DNA from: Epichloe hybrida
Lineage: Eukaryota > Ascomycota > Sordariomycetes > Hypocreales > Clavicipitaceae
DNA: 64,000 bases
Reading direction: 5' to 3'
Assembly (NCBI GenBank): GCA_019022495.1
Contig: JAFEKR010000025.1
Location: forward strand, 62,001-126,000
A program made the translations under genes and the position numbers. The stretch's first letter is position 1, and each line of letters begins with the position of its first letter. A model generated the notes under the pieces. The model ran no database searches. It saw only the letters and a list, made by a program, of their open reading frames with translations, and had not been told where the DNA came from. This document shows positions 45,089 to 57,041 of the stretch, piece after piece.

Positions 45089-47426
45089 ATGTCGCAAAAG
45101 GGCAAGAACAGTGCGGGCAAGGGCAAAAAGCCTGCAAAGGCAGCTACAGAGAGCAAAGGCGAGCATGTCCTGCAGGCAGTTGTACGTAGGAGCATGGATG
45201 GCGGGGTCCGTCTTCTCGAGGGTAAAAACATTCAAGCTGACGAATCGAATGCCTTGCGCCTAGATTCTTGCCGACTCGTTCCAGGACAGATTCAGGCCAT
45301 TCACGATAGATGCACCGAGAGTAAGTGCTGGTGACTCCTTGAAGGACTTGCGATTAATATCCCAAGCCTCGCTCAGCTCACCAAGATCGACTGCTTAGTG
45401 CCTGCTACCACTTGCCAACACCCCGTTTATCGAGTACACCCTGGAGTTCCTGGCCATGAACGGCGTCGGCGAGGTCTACATCTACTGTGGTGCTTTTACA
45501 GAGCAAGTCGAGCATTACATTAGCCAGTCAAGATGGGCCACTGCATCTCGGTCCTGCCCCTTCTCCGTGGTCCAGTTTGTTCGTGTGTCTGATGCTCGGT
45601 CCGTCGGTGACGTGCTGCGGGACCTGGATGCGCGGTCGCTGGTTGACGGAGACTTTCTCGTCGTTCATGGCGATCTCGTGTCAAATTTCATGCTTGACGG
45701 CATATTGGCGGCCCACCGCAAGCGTAGGGAAGCCAGCGCTGCCAACATCATGACAGTCGTCTTGCGAAGTGGTGGTGTCACAGATCACCGAACGAAAACA
45801 AACGGCATCACCCCAATTTTTGCTGTCGATGCCAAGAGCCAACGCCTTCTACAATACGACGAGATGAACCCACTCCAGGCTGACCACTACCTCGCCCTGG
45901 ATCCCGCCATCCCCGACGAGTTGTCGACCGAATTTGAGATACGAGCCGATCTGATAGACGCGCACATAGATATCTGCACACCCGAGGTTTTGGCCTTGTG
46001 GTCAGAGAGTTTCGACTATGAACTTCCTCGAAGAAACTTTCTTCACGGTGTACTGAAGGATTGGGAACTGAATGGCAAAATGATTTATGCGGAGATAATA
46101 GAAGATGGATATGCGGCCCGGGCGAGCAACCTTCAGATGTACGATTCCATCAGCCGCGACATTCTAGGGAGATGGACGTTTCCTTTTATCCCCGAGAACA
46201 ACCTCGTACCAAAGCAAACATACGAACGACACGCCAACGGATTGGTCATGGAACACAACGTTTCCCACGCACATGATGCTCGCCTTCAGAACGCTGTCAT
46301 CGGTCGAGATACGACCATCGGATCGAGCTCCAAGATTTCCAACTGCTTCATTGGCAAGGGTTGCAAGATTGGTGCAAATGTCACAATAGAGGACTCCTTT
46401 ATTTGGGATAATAGTACTATTGGAGATTGGACCAAAATAGTGTATTCCGTCATCGGAGAGTCGGTCGTCATAGGCAAGGACTGTACCCTACCCATTGGTT
46501 CTCTGATTGCATCCAGAGTCCGAGTCGGCGATAAAACAAAACTGAGCGAAAAGACTACTTTATCAACTCTGACACTGGATGGACAGCCGATTTCCAAGGA
46601 CACAAGTCTGTTGGGCCCGAGCACAAATGCCGCTCACTTCATCGACTCAGACGAGGAGGACCTGGACGAGAGAGATCCATCTCGACTACAAAAATCTCTC
46701 ATTTACTCTCTCGCCCATCTGAACGTCTCTTCGTCATCGGTGTCGACCCTAGCCTCGGAAGTAGAGTCTGAAGACGACAGGGATCACCAACTGTTATCGG
46801 AACACGGAGACTCCAAGCGTTCGCGGCACTCATCATTCGCCTCCGACGACTCAGCTGGAAAGCTGTCCTTCCACGCCGACGCTGTCCATGGCATCCTAGA
46901 TGCCCTGCGAGCGGGATCCAGAGACTTTGATTCAGCCAAGCTCGAGTTCATGGGCTTGCGCCTCGCCAACGACGCCTCCGACACCATGATGCGAAAAGCC
47001 GTGGCTACAGCGTTCGCTCGACGTGCCGCCGAGCTGCTGACACCTGAGCACGGATCGCTGGATGCCTCCAAAGCAGCAGAAAAGGCCTTGACAGCTAGCA
47101 AAGGCGCCACGACCTTTATCGACGAGGTGGGGATCGGCGGCGAAGAGGAGGAGCAGATTGACTTCATTCTTGCTCTGCAAAAAGCCCTTCAGCACGTCAA
47201 GCATCCCGAGCAGGCTAAGCTCGGCACGTTGATGGCTGCTATGCTGCAACAGCTCTATGCTCTCGACATTCTTGAGGAAGACGGTATTCTGGGATGGTGG
47301 GAAGACGACAGAGCTGTGGACGGTGACGCCATGAGCGCACTCAGGGAGAAGTGCAAGGTCCTGGTCGAGTGGTTGGAAAATGCCGAGGAAGAGGAAGATG
47401 ACGATGACGATAGTGACGAAGCGTAA
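45089..47426 (+). CDS. GCD6: eIF2B epsilon subunit (guanine-nucleotide exchange)
   Basis: Exons 45089-45181, 45264-45320 and 45399-47426 give 725 residues. The joins read [42 protein letters not shown], matching the family. The N-terminal half is a nucleotidyltransferase-like domain (EVYIYCGAFTEQVEHYI, DFLVVHGDLVSN). Left-handed beta-helix hexapeptides follow (IGSSSKISNCFIGKGCKIGAN). The C-terminal W2/HEAT domain has aromatic-acidic boxes and ends EEDGILGWWEDD plus a very acidic tail. The protein is the catalytic subunit that reloads eIF2 with GTP for translation initiation and is the target of eIF2-alpha kinase control. AATAAA occurs at 47511-47516 downstream. Confidence 0.95.
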
Positions 47427-47946
47427 TTGTAAAAGGATTGCATGCCCATGGCCTAGAGATGTGTCTCTCTCGAACGACCGTAAAAGCTAAGACGACACTG
47501 AACATGATGAAATAAAGAAGAAGGAAATTCATGGGTTCCCCTCTTCACATCCCCCACCCGAGTACTGTTTGGCAAAACAATGAGATTTCATCGAATGTCA
47601 TACTCGTGTAGCAGTTTCTCAAGGGCCTGAAAGATATCATATTCGAGGACACCAAATAGCAAAAGCCAGGGCAGGCCAGGACAATACATGTACAGACATA
47701 TCATACTTTTGGTACAGAAACACAACCACAATTCGCTTTGGATGCCTGCCTGCTCAGCGGAGGCAAGGTGATTGGAATTAAGAAGAAAAAAAAGCAATGT
47801 GCTCCCTCCCTGACGCCAGACGAAATAGTTCCTTCTTTCGGGTTTCCCTTGTGCTGATGACTTTTGACTTGGAACAAAAATGTAAATAAATGAATAAAAA
47901 TAGGAGGGATTACGACTGATGGTATTTTGCTGCATTTTTGAGATTT
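47427..47946. other. Convergent intergenic gap
   Basis: This 520-bp gap lies between GCD6 and the HAD-family gene. It contains the AATAAA at 47511 and AT-richer 3' flank sequence; no gene was seen. Confidence 0.65.
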
Positions 47947-49938
47947 TTAGTAATAGTTTTGCAAGTCCGTGGTATCAGATGCTTGTCCTCCAGCGACGGA
48001 CCTGCCGTTTCCTCGACCGCCTCCGCGGCCATGGAAGGAGGTTCCACGACCCAAGGACCCTTTCGGCCCGACGGGGGGAGCTTGGGGCCGTCGCTGTTCC
48101 TGTTGCTGCTGGTTCAAAGGCGGGTATGCATCGTCGTAGCCGATTTGCGGACCATGACCGCCTTTCTGGTTCTTGGGCTCGACGTCGTCTAGGGACCGGT
48201 AGTGAAAGCCGGCTCCCTTGCCTCTGCCACCACCGCGGCCACCACCTCTAGTGCTGCCGCGAAATCCTCGACCGGCGTTGGCGTTGGCGTTGGCGTTGGC
48301 TCTGCCGCGAGAGCCTCCTCCGCCGCGAGAGCCGGACTGGTAGCCTCGGGAGTCGTTTCGGCCGCCGTACTGGCCGTACGTGTTCTTGCCGGCCCGGCCT
48401 TCGTCCCCGGCGTGTTTTCGCTTGGAGGACTTGTTCGCGATCAGGCTTTCGTGTTTCTCTTCTCGAGGATCCTCCTCTTCTACCACTCGCAAGACAACCT
48501 TTTCGCCCACGGTAGTTTCGAAGACGAACGACTGTCCGCTTGGCAGCGGCTGCCATTGAGTGATCTTGCCGGCGTCGACGGGGCGAGCTCCCTTCTTGAG
48601 TGCCAACACTACCAACGGGACCGGTTTGTCTGTGTGATAGACTGCCGTTGACGGTACCGGCCGCGCGCATGCCGCCCAGATGCTATTATCGTAGCAAGCT
48701 GTGCCCGTCACCTCCCAGAGCATTTTTCGTCCTATGCCGCCAATTTTTTCGAGTATGTTGGCTGGGCACGGCCTCGGGCAGATGAGGATGTTGTTTGCGT
48801 GTACTTTGAGCTCACGGCTGGCCACATTGGACGGAATTTTAGCTAGTTTGAAAAGTTTCCTGCTATCCTCTGTGTTAACCATGTAGCTGGTGAAGAAGAC
48901 GGTCTTCTTGATCTGTAGCCTGTTCTTCCGCGGGTGCGTTGGTTGGCGCGTGATGGCTTCATTGTGTGAGTTGATCATGTGCTGGACTTCGGCGACCTCT
49001 GTGACGGGATCCAGCGTCGTTGATGTTTCGGCAACCTGGATCACCTCTGCAGTCAAAGTGCCGCGAGTCGGCGAGATGCCCTGTCGACGATTGTATTCTT
49101 CAAAGAATTTGCGAAAACCAGCCGTGTGCTTTGGTCGATCTTCGTAGACCCGGATCTCGGTTGCCTGGCTGTATGTTTCCATGAGAGCGTTGAGAAACAG
49201 CTGCTTGAAATGCATGGTGCTCTGGAGCGGCTGGTTCGTCGGACTGACCTGCGGCTTGAGGCTGACAATGTCGAAGTCAAGGCCCTTGGCGGCAACCATC
49301 TTCTTCACCAACTCGGCGAAACCCTTCTCCGACCGACCCGTCAACAGGACGCAAAGAGCATCCGGCTGCTTGATGGTAAGACGAGCCAGCTCCACAACTT
49401 TTTCGTTCCACCATCCTTTCCATGCACGAGGCTCTTCTTTTTCTAGACCCTGGCCAGTTGCGGCAAGAATCCGATTATCATGCCACCAGCCTCCGTTGCT
49501 GAAAGCTGCTTGAGAAGCCAACAATCCTATCGTAGCTCCGTTCCAAAGCGCGGGGTTCGGCAAGGGGGTTCTGAATACTATGCGTCTGTACATTAGCTGT
49601 ATGCGGAAGCAGCCCAACGACGACATGGCATGGCGGCAAGGAGAGGCATGACGTACACGTATTGTCAAAATCGTAAACGTGAAGTGCTTTGATTTTATCT
49701 GCAGCTGGAAATCTTGTGTCAGCAAAAGAAATGCCACACCTTATATCCACAGTAACAGCGGTAAGAGGTTTCATCATATATGAGGGCGAAACTTGTCCAC
49801 ACATCTGGCAGCGAAAAAAAAAACATGACACACACCTGGAAGTGTCTTGCTCAGACTGGACCACCTGCTCAACGCGGTGATGGTATACTGGGAGCCGCCA
49901 TTGGAAGCGCCATGGTGCACGCTGTATGCCGAGGCCAT
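47947..49938 (-). CDS. HAD-domain protein, Swiss Army Knife RNA-repair family
   Basis: Exons 49836-49938, 49657-49704 and 47947-49577 (minus strand) give 593 residues. The two introns are 131 nt and 79 nt. The short middle exon supplies ADKIKALHVYDFDNT, completed by LFRTPLPNPALW in exon 3. HAD motifs are visible: motif I DFDNT (two Asp), motif II LLTGR, and a late acidic motif YEDRPKH. This matches the fungal proteins that carry the 'HAD domain in Swiss Army Knife RNA repair proteins' (Pfam HAD_SAK_1). Their biochemical role is, as far as I know, untested. The last 150 residues are RG/RGG-rich with an Ala-Asn repeat, typical of RNA-binding tails. A phosphatase acting on RNA ends is a reasonable guess, not shown. 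Confidence 0.85.
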
Positions 49939-50346
49939 GGCGCTTGACAGAGGACTAGTGCGACGCAGATGGGCTGCGATCATACCATGTGCATGTGGAA
50001 GACGAGGCGAGCAGATGGAAGGAAACCGTATGTATGTACGGAGCACTTGCATGTAATGACAAAATCTCGCGAGTATCCACAGACGCGACCCGGACAGGGA
50101 TGTTCCGGCAGCCTGGCCCAAGCTGGCTCCATACATTACTGTACATGCATACATAGCAAGATTGCCGGACCGGTGACAGCTGCGCAGAGCCCCGCCACGT
50201 TGGCCAACTGTCAACGTCCGCCGTCGGCACTGAAGCGCAGCGCATGATGGATTAATCCATGATACGATACCCTCGCACAGCGTGGGCACAGCGTGGGCAC
50301 AGCGTCTCTCTTGTCTTGTTCAGTCTCCGTCCACCTTCGGCACTCA
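49939..50346. promoter_or_regulatory. Divergent promoter with 11-bp repeats
   Basis: This 408-bp gap lies between the HAD protein gene and the DUF167 gene. It contains CACAGCGTGGG repeated 2.7 times at 50276-50305, close to the DUF167 start codon. No TATA box was seen. Confidence 0.5.
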
Positions 50347-50727
50347 ATGGCGCCGTCTGCCGCCATCAGGTTCCTCGCCAAGAAGCAGGGCTCACCATTG
50401 CGGGGATTTGTCCAGCTGCGATTGCGTGTCCGTGTCAAACCCGGTGCTAGCAAGTCGCACGAGGGCATTTTGGCCGTGACCAGCAGTGCCGTGCAACTAT
50501 GCGTGGCGGCCCAACCAAGACAAGGAGAAGCCAACCAGGCTGTGTTGCAAGTGCTGAGCAACACCATTGGCATTTCCAAATCGCGGCTGCGAATCGTCAG
50601 TGGGCTGAAGTCAAGGGACAAGATTGCGACCATTGACCATGACCATACCCAAGGAGATGGAGAAGCCTACGCGGAAACAATTCTCAGCGTGCTCCACAGA
50701 GCAAGCCATGCAACCTCTCCCCAATAA
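50347..50727 (+). CDS. DUF167/UPF0235 family protein
   Basis: This is an intronless frame of 126 residues starting MAPSAAIRFLAKKQG. It has the hallmarks of the YggU/DUF167 fold: LRVRVKPGASKSHEGIL near the start, VQLCVAAQPRQGEANQAVLQVLS in the middle and KSRLRIVSGLKSRDKIATI near the end. Function in eukaryotes is unknown; bacterial members are small alpha/beta proteins. No targeting signal is convincing, although the basic N-terminus could allow mitochondrial import. The frame opens a little upstream, but the ATG at 50347 gives the best family fit. The GNAT gene follows on the same strand after 256 bp. Confidence 0.87.
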   Translation: MAPSAAIRFLAKKQGSPLRGFVQLRLRVRVKPGASKSHEGILAVTSSAVQLCVAAQPRQGEANQAVLQVLSNTIGISKSRLRIVSGLKSRDKIATIDHDHTQGDGEAYAETILSVLHRASHATSPQ

Positions 50728-50983
50728 TCAGCCAGGCTAATCAGCCAGGCCGTCGTTGTTTTGCTTGTTGCAAGTGCTTACTTTTATTTGCACAAAAAGC
50801 ATACCGAGTGAGTCATCCGGCTACCCATCACATCACTCCGCACGGGGGATTTGGCGTCGAACCAAGGCAGGTAACATTGGAGAGGCCACGAGCAAGCGAC
50901 CAACCATACTCTCAAGAGTCGGTGACAATCCAGGACTCAAACCCAAATCATTCATCTACTTGGTCGCCATCACCATCTTCACC

Positions 50984-51802
50984 ATGGCCAACCCAACATT
51001 CACCATTTCTGCCGTTCAATTCAAGGATGTATCTGAGATTGGGCAAATCAGCGCTGATGCATTTGTCGGCGACCGACAAACTCAGATGAAGAACCTGGGG
51101 AGCAAACCGTACGATATGAAACAAGTGGCCATGGAAAGCCTGCCCGGCCTGCTGCGCAACCCACGTGCCTTTGCCATTAAAATCACCGACGATGCCACGG
51201 GGGAAATAATGGGTTACTGCAACTGGGGGTTTCGGGGATTCAAGCCCGAAGAGCTCCCCAAGTTGGCTGGCAAGCCAGAGCCGCTGGAGGAGCCAGCAAC
51301 GCTGGAAGCAGATTCAGCAGAGCAGGCCAATGAAGAACAGAAAGCTCATGACGGACCCAACGGGCCCGAATCCAGGACGGACGATGATCCCATCGGGAGA
51401 CTTCAGACTCTCACGGGTAATGATATGGAGAGATGGATGGAAGAGGTCATGCCAGAAGGAACAAGATGTCTCTACATTGTCGGCCTGTCCGTCTCGCCAG
51501 AATACCAAGGCCGCGGCGTTGGATCCGCGCTCTTGCGATGGGGTACCGGTATCTGCGAAGAAAAGAATGTGTTCGCATGGGTACACTCGTCAGAGCCTGC
51601 CTGGCAGATGTATGAAAAGAGCGGCTTCCAGATCGTCCGAATCCTCGACATCGATTTGGACGAGTACGCCCCTGTGCCTCCGCCAAATGAGGGACCTGGA
51701 GCAAAATGGGGACACTACGTTTTTCGATATATGAAATATTTACCTGGCCAGATGAATCGAGCCCTGATGAAATCCGGAGGAAGCAGGCAAGCAGAGAAAT
51801 GA
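50984..51802 (+). CDS. GNAT-family N-acetyltransferase
   Basis: This is an intronless frame of 272 residues from MANPTFTISAVQFKDV. It shows the GNAT acetyl-CoA site (motif A) LSVSPEYQGRGVGSALLRWG, the preceding strand TRCLYIVG, and the C-terminal WQMYEKSGFQIVR block. The middle is a variable, acidic linker (residues about 100-140). Such single-domain fungal acetyltransferases act on small amines or protein N-termini; the substrate cannot be read from the sequence. The start at 50984 follows CACC and begins the fold directly. Upstream in-frame codons would add 76 residues of unrelated sequence. Confidence 0.88.
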   Translation: MANPTFTISAVQFKDVSEIGQISADAFVGDRQTQMKNLGSKPYDMKQVAMESLPGLLRNPRAFAIKITDDATGEIMGYCNWGFRGFKPEELPKLAGKPEPLEEPATLEADSAEQANEEQKAHDGPNGPESRTDDDPIGRLQTLTGNDMERWMEEVMPEGTRCLYIVGLSVSPEYQGRGVGSALLRWGTGICEEKNVFAWVHSSEPAWQMYEKSGFQIVRILDIDLDEYAPVPPPNEGPGAKWGHYVFRYMKYLPGQMNRALMKSGGSRQAEK

Positions 51803-52003
51803 AAGCAACGAGCTGTCAATAGACAGCAACTGATCCATGTTGATTGATCCCTTTCCCATCGTATTGGTCCTGGTCCTGATGGCAGGCAGCAAGCAAGCAG
51901 GTGGGCCACAGAAACGCTTCCTGCAGACAATTCTTTCTGTCCGTGGGTCGGAGATCCTTGATAATCCACATTTGCTCGAACGATCCCCATTAATTCCTTG
52001 GAA

Positions 52004-52075
52004 GCCCCGTTGGCTCAGTGGTAAAGCGTGTCACTAGTAATGACAAGATCACTGGTTCGATTCCAGTACGGGGCA
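52004..52075 (+). tRNA. tRNA-Thr (anticodon AGT)
   Basis: This is a 72-nt gene without intron. The acceptor stem is GCCCCGT paired with ACGGGGC. The anticodon stem is TGTCA/TGACA with loop CTAGTAA, giving anticodon AGT (read as IGT). The T arm is ACTGG-TTCGATT-CCAGT, and the discriminator base is A. The D stem is imperfect: GCTC faces AAGC, leaving one mismatch. The CCA end is not encoded, as expected for a nuclear gene. The B box GGTTCGATTCC is standard. Confidence 0.95.
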
Positions 52076-52324
52076 GGTCATTTCCTTTTGGCTCATCTTG
52101 CTCCTGGGTAATCCGCCCTGATGATGAGACATACATTTTTTGCTATTATTAGTATGTGTGTTGGGGAGCCCCAGCCCCAGCCCCACCATTAGCTAGTGCT
52201 GTCTGTAGAGTGAGTGAGTGAGGTGGTGGGTTAATTGGTTGGTTCATTGGCATTATGTATTTACATATCATGGACTCATTTACTGATTGCGCATGACCCC
52301 TTCCTCTCGAGCATTCATTCATTC

Positions 52325-53534
52325 CTACCTGTAGTATGTTCCGTACTTTGAGCAGCCTCGCACAACCTCTATAAATTGCTTGGCGTAAATGGTCTCCATG
52401 CGCTCCGAAGGATGCAATTCGTCGTACCTAGACATTTCGATAATTTAGTCACCAGTGAGACCCTCCTGCAAGGGCCTCTGCGAGGAATTTGAAGGGGGGG
52501 GGGGGAAAGGGGAAGAGGAAAAAAAGACGGGTTGTTCTACGGATTTGCGTCCTAGTGCGTATTCAAGGCGCGAAGAAGGAAAAACGTGCAACGCACCACA
52601 TAAAGCTTGACTTGGGCTCTTTGGAGTCGACGCAAGTATCGAGACAAACACGGTACGGCGCCTTCACATCAGCAGGCGCATCGAGGTACTCGTCAGGTTT
52701 CGCCATGACGTCCATCATGAGCGAGTGGATGTCGAAGATGGAAAGCGTCGCGCCGGGCCACCGTTGCTTCACCAGCAGGTAGAAGGGGCCTCCGTAGTCG
52801 TACATGGTGTTGGCGCCGACCGTGTACTCCCGGATCTTGCTCGCGTACTGCGTGGTGTTGTAGGCAGCCCCCTTGCTTCTCCAGTACTCGCTGTTTCCCC
52901 TGCCGGCCTCGCCGGGCGTGGCGTACATGGGCGCGTGGTCCAGAGGAGCCGTGTTCATCAGCACAAAGTGCCTGCCGCCGGTCCTGTAGACGCGGTCGAG
53001 GACCTCCCAGACGCAGTCCAGGTACGTCGTGATTGTCGTGCCCTCCTTGTTCTTGTCGCCGAGGAGGCCGTCGATGCCCAGGTCGTTTGTTCCGATCCAG
53101 AGCGCGTAGACGGTGTTGTCGGGCCTCCTGTCCGGGTAGAGGTCTTGGTGCCGGACGTCCTGCTCGAAGACGGGCACCTCGTACTCCAGGACCGAAGGGA
53201 ACGGCGCGCCGATGTAGTCTAGGTTCCGGGAGTCCATGTTGTTGGTGCACTGGGCGCCGCTGACGGCGTAGTTGTAGTAGTTGGCTCCTGTCGCGTTTGC
53301 GACAATCCGGCCCCATGCGGCGCCACCGCTCGCCGTGCTGCTGCTGGGGGGGAGCATCTGGCCTACGGGGGGTGCCTTGCGATGGTCGATAAAGTAGGAC
53401 AACCTGCCTTCGTCCGTGTAGCTGTCGCCGAAAGTGACGAGGTTCTCCAACCGTCCGGATGATGAGCGAATGTACACGGGCCCGGCGGCGGCGGCGGCCC
53501 GGAGAGCCGCTGCGATCACCAGGTCGGCGAGCAT
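52325..53534 (-). CDS. GDSL/SGNH esterase, probably secreted
   Basis: Exons 52597-53534 and 52325-52427 (minus strand) give 346 residues, joined as SSFMW-YDELHPSERMETIYAK. SGNH motifs are clear: block I VTFGDSYTDEGR with the nucleophile Ser, the Gly/Asn blocks YAVSGAQC and WIGTNDLG, and block V DELHPS with the Asp-His pair. The N-terminus MLADLVIAAALRAAAAAGPV looks like a short secretion signal. The layout resembles fungal carbohydrate-esterase-16-type acetylesterases, so deacetylation of plant or cell-wall polysaccharide is a likely role, inferred from the family. GC content is high in the coding part. The short last exon is easily missed by gene finders. Confidence 0.88.
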
Positions 53535-55927
53535 GGCATGGATGGTGTTGCCTTTTCGTTCGTTTGCTTCCTGGTCGTTGGGATGATTTTTCGAAGAAGC
53601 TAGACAAGATATCGCTGCTACTTTGTAGAGCGAGAGAACTAGAAAAAAAAAAGGAGGCGCAGGCGCGAAGGCCTCTTTATTCCGTAGTCGGCGTTCATCA
53701 TTCCTTGGCCAGGCCAGCCAGCCTTACATATCGGCGGGTGGAACGGTGGAGCTTCTTTCCCGGATGTCCGGAACCGTCCCCTACGCTCCGCTTTCTGCTT
53801 TTGCTTTCCACTTCCCGCATGGTGAGCATTCAACGTCACGAGGGTCGGTACGAAAGTGTAGCCTTGCCAACTCCATGGATATATACGAATATTTGTGAGT
53901 GGTACCAAAACGTGGTGAAAGTGACACTTGGTCCTGATTGGGCAGTCCGCTTTTATTAGCGGATCCCCTCATAAGAATCATGAAGGGTCTCACTCCGTAA
54001 TGACTTACATGATATTGTTTACCGGCATGATCCATGCATGGGGCAACCCAATGTTGCCGCACGGGTGTGATTTGATGGTCGCATGGCCATGCTGTGCCAT
54101 CCGCGCAACCGCAACGTGCCATGAGGTTGATACGGGCAAGTCGAGGTGTGCCACATGACGCGGCCTCCTCAGCCATTGATTGGTGTAAGAGCTGCAACTC
54201 GACGAGCCTCATCGTGATAGCTCAGGCATGACTCCGGCATAGCTGGAACAAAACCGCCTCGGGCGCATGGATGGTGGCCGATGAGATTGAACGTCCTTGT
54301 TCTTGAGCCAATCCGGGAACTCGTGCGGGGCATGGAATACATCCATCTGAGGTTCTCTGCAAGGTTATTAAGACGCCACCATTCATTCCATTTCAAGTAA
54401 GCCAAGTGTTCCAGAACATTTCGTCGAGACTTCAAGAGTGATTGAAATGGAACAAAAAGTACTCCAATCAAGCACACAAACAGGATATTCAACAACAAAA
54501 AAATCCTTGTCTCAGAGTTCTTTAGGCCACCAGCGTTGCCGCCACCGATCATCCGGACGCAATGATAGGGGCATGGTGAATGACAATGAATGTTGGCAGC
54601 GCATGATTCAATCTTCCTCCTGCCATCATTCATGGACACAGGCTGTGAACCCGCTTCCACGCATGCATGCAATGCGCCACGTGCCAGTCAAGGTCCCGTC
54701 GTGGATCCCGCCCCTCGTACAGATGAGCTGCTCGTCCTCGACGTCCTGGTCGACGAGACAGACCTTTTTGACAGACATGCGTGGAGGACGATGCTGTATT
54801 GACAGCCCAGTCGCCGCGGCGTTCTCGGGTGAATTGCCGGAGTCGTCGTGGGACTAGCTCAGGGCAGCCCGGTCTCTGCATCGCTGCCCGCCCGAATTGC
54901 CGGCAAGTTCCTGTTGGGCCGTGTCTCCGACGCGGGCGCGGACGCGAGATTGTGGCGTAGAACGAGGCCATGGCACGAACAATCGAGAGACTGCCGTTGA
55001 CGGAACCAACAATAAAGCTGGCTGGGGCAAGTAAGGAGACACTTGAAGACGAAAACCGTCAATGTGTTGCAATGCCGACAGACTGCTGAACAAGTCATGA
55101 TGCGTGCCAAATTCACAAATCAAGCCCCTGCGGTTTTTGGATTAGGCTTGCATCGTGCACTCTTTTGGTACACTTCAGGCTCAAGGAGTCATGGTATCAA
55201 TCCGAATGAATGAATCCATCTTGGGGCGATTAAGCCCCAGCAGATCAACAGACCTGCCGAGCTAGATTGTCTGTTGGTCTTGCAAGTCCAGGAGCTCTTC
55301 CATTGCCAAATCTTTGCTACTCCCATTCCATTGCCATGTCTGTCACCTTTTTCGCATCAACCATATTGCCCTAAATTTCACGTGCGGTAGTTCCGCATTC
55401 CTGCTGCTGGATACCCGGAAGTCGTCAACGACGGCACGCGTGTATGTCTCTGCACGGACACAGCCTCAGCGGTCAATTTATTTTGTTTTCTGGCGGTGGT
55501 CGAATTTCTTCGTTTGACCCGGCCCCTATTGTCAGGGGATTCCAAGTGCTTGTTGATTTCGCTTCTTGGAATGCACTCTCCGTCGAGGGTGCCGTCCAGA
55601 CCACCGCGGGTATTCTTGAAAACAACGACAACAACAACAACAACAATACCAACATGAGCTAGCCGCAGATCAGGCAAACTTGCCGGTAGCCGCGAATGTT
55701 CTATCCCTCGCACAGTCGACATGACGTGGCCGCACGCGCAAAGACGGCATGGCCACGGGTAGATCGAGCTCAGGATACGGTACAACTCGGGAAGTCTCCC
55801 GTCCGTCTCAGCGACCGAGTTTGACCGACAGCCGGTGGATTGCAACTTGCGACGACGATGCGGAACAGCCGAGCCGAACTGGGCAGCGCTTGGCCGTTGC
55901 TGGCCACCAGACGGCTGGCTACCAAAC

Positions 55928-55977
55928 GGATCACGAGATGGATCACGAGATGGATCAGGAGATGGATCAGAAGATGG
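55928..55977. repeat. 12-bp imperfect tandem repeat
   Basis: Four to five copies of ATGGATCA(C/G)(G/A)AG, divisible by three, produce a His-Glu-Met-Asp-rich open frame that is not called as a gene. Confidence 0.85.
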
Positions 55978-56097
55978 AAAAAGCCAAGTTTTGGTCGTGG
56001 TTCGTCCCCGCCACAGGAATTGGGGAATGGGGTGGGGGACAGTTTGAAGCGGAAGGAGCACCTTGGTTGGCGCCTTGGCCCTTCCTTTGTCGACCAG

Positions 56098-56170
56098 CCT
56101 CACTCACTCCCTCACTCCCTCACTCCTCTCACTCTCTCACACTCTCTCTCACTCACTCTCACTCTCTCTC
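56098..56170. repeat. CTCACT/CTCTCA simple-sequence tract
   Basis: About 70 bp consist almost entirely of CTCA and CTCT units, a pyrimidine-only tract on the plus strand. Confidence 0.85.
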
Positions 56171-57032
56171 CCTGCGCGTGCCTCTTGTTGATTTCCTCCC
56201 TTTCCTCCCTTTCCGCGCTACACCGTTGGTTCATGTCGGATGCCGATCTTGCATTATTCTGACCATTTGCCTACCCGGTAGCATGCACACCAGACATGTC
56301 CGACGGAGAGGATCCGAATATGCGGCCTGATTCCATCCGACACAGATGGCGATCCCCCACCCCGCGGCGCACCCGCGGCGCACCCGCGGCGCACCCGCCG
56401 CGCAGTCAGTCCACAATGCGGGGAGGGAAGGGAGCAAAGGGGAAAGGAAAAAGGACACCGAGATGAACGACCAAACCTAAAACGGGGCATGCTGCATTGT
56501 GCTGCCCAGCGAACAACATCCACCTTCCTATCACGGCTACCCAGCGGCTTGGCCAAGGCCTCTCCCCGTCCATTCTTCCATTCGGAACACGATGCCTGAG
56601 ATTTCCTCTACCCATCAATGATTGCCACAACACACTAGTTCGGCTGACGATGGACTGGATTACCCTGGTTTCGCATCTCCCGCCTCCGCAAAAATGGGGA
56701 GAAGTCCACCGGCGGCGGCAGGCACCAAGCGCGCCTGTCAACTCAGGTACATACACACAGAATGAGCCGTGTCCTTGCCGACTTGCATATCACAATCAGA
56801 GTCGTTCCTCTCGTATCGTATGGTCTCGTCTTGTCCAGGTTCTCGTCTAGGTGGTGTGACTTACTCCATTGGGCAGCTCCCAAACCTGAGCGATCTGTCT
56901 CGTTCATTCTGCTTGTGGTCGCGATGCCCGTGCGTGTGCCATCTGGTACCGGGCCAAGGGAGCAAGAAGCAATGCCTGACCTCAACCGACATGATCCTCT
57001 CAAGCCCGGTTGAACACGCCCAGATGGTCGGC

Positions 57033-57041
57033 TATATATAT
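57033..57041 (+). promoter_or_regulatory. TATA box of the phospholipase A2 gene
   Basis: TATATATAT lies about 200 bp upstream of the start codon at 57239 and is the only strong TATA element in the region. Confidence 0.5.

Noticed and set aside
52693..53607. 304-codon Arg-rich minus-strand frame overlapping the GDSL esterase
   Set aside because: It overlaps the esterase on the same strand in another frame. Arg/Pro/His richness is typical of a shifted GC-rich coding sequence; the in-frame product has all SGNH motifs.
55378..56103. 241-codon minus-strand frame
   Set aside because: Low-complexity translation of the same repeat region (for example Asp-Pro-Ser repeats, Val runs); it overlaps an equally unsupported frame on the other strand.
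55749..56330. 193-codon frame with a His-Glu-Met-Asp repeat
   Set aside because: The repeat comes from a 12-bp minisatellite and the rest from a CTCA/CTCT satellite; no start context, intron or domain supports a gene.
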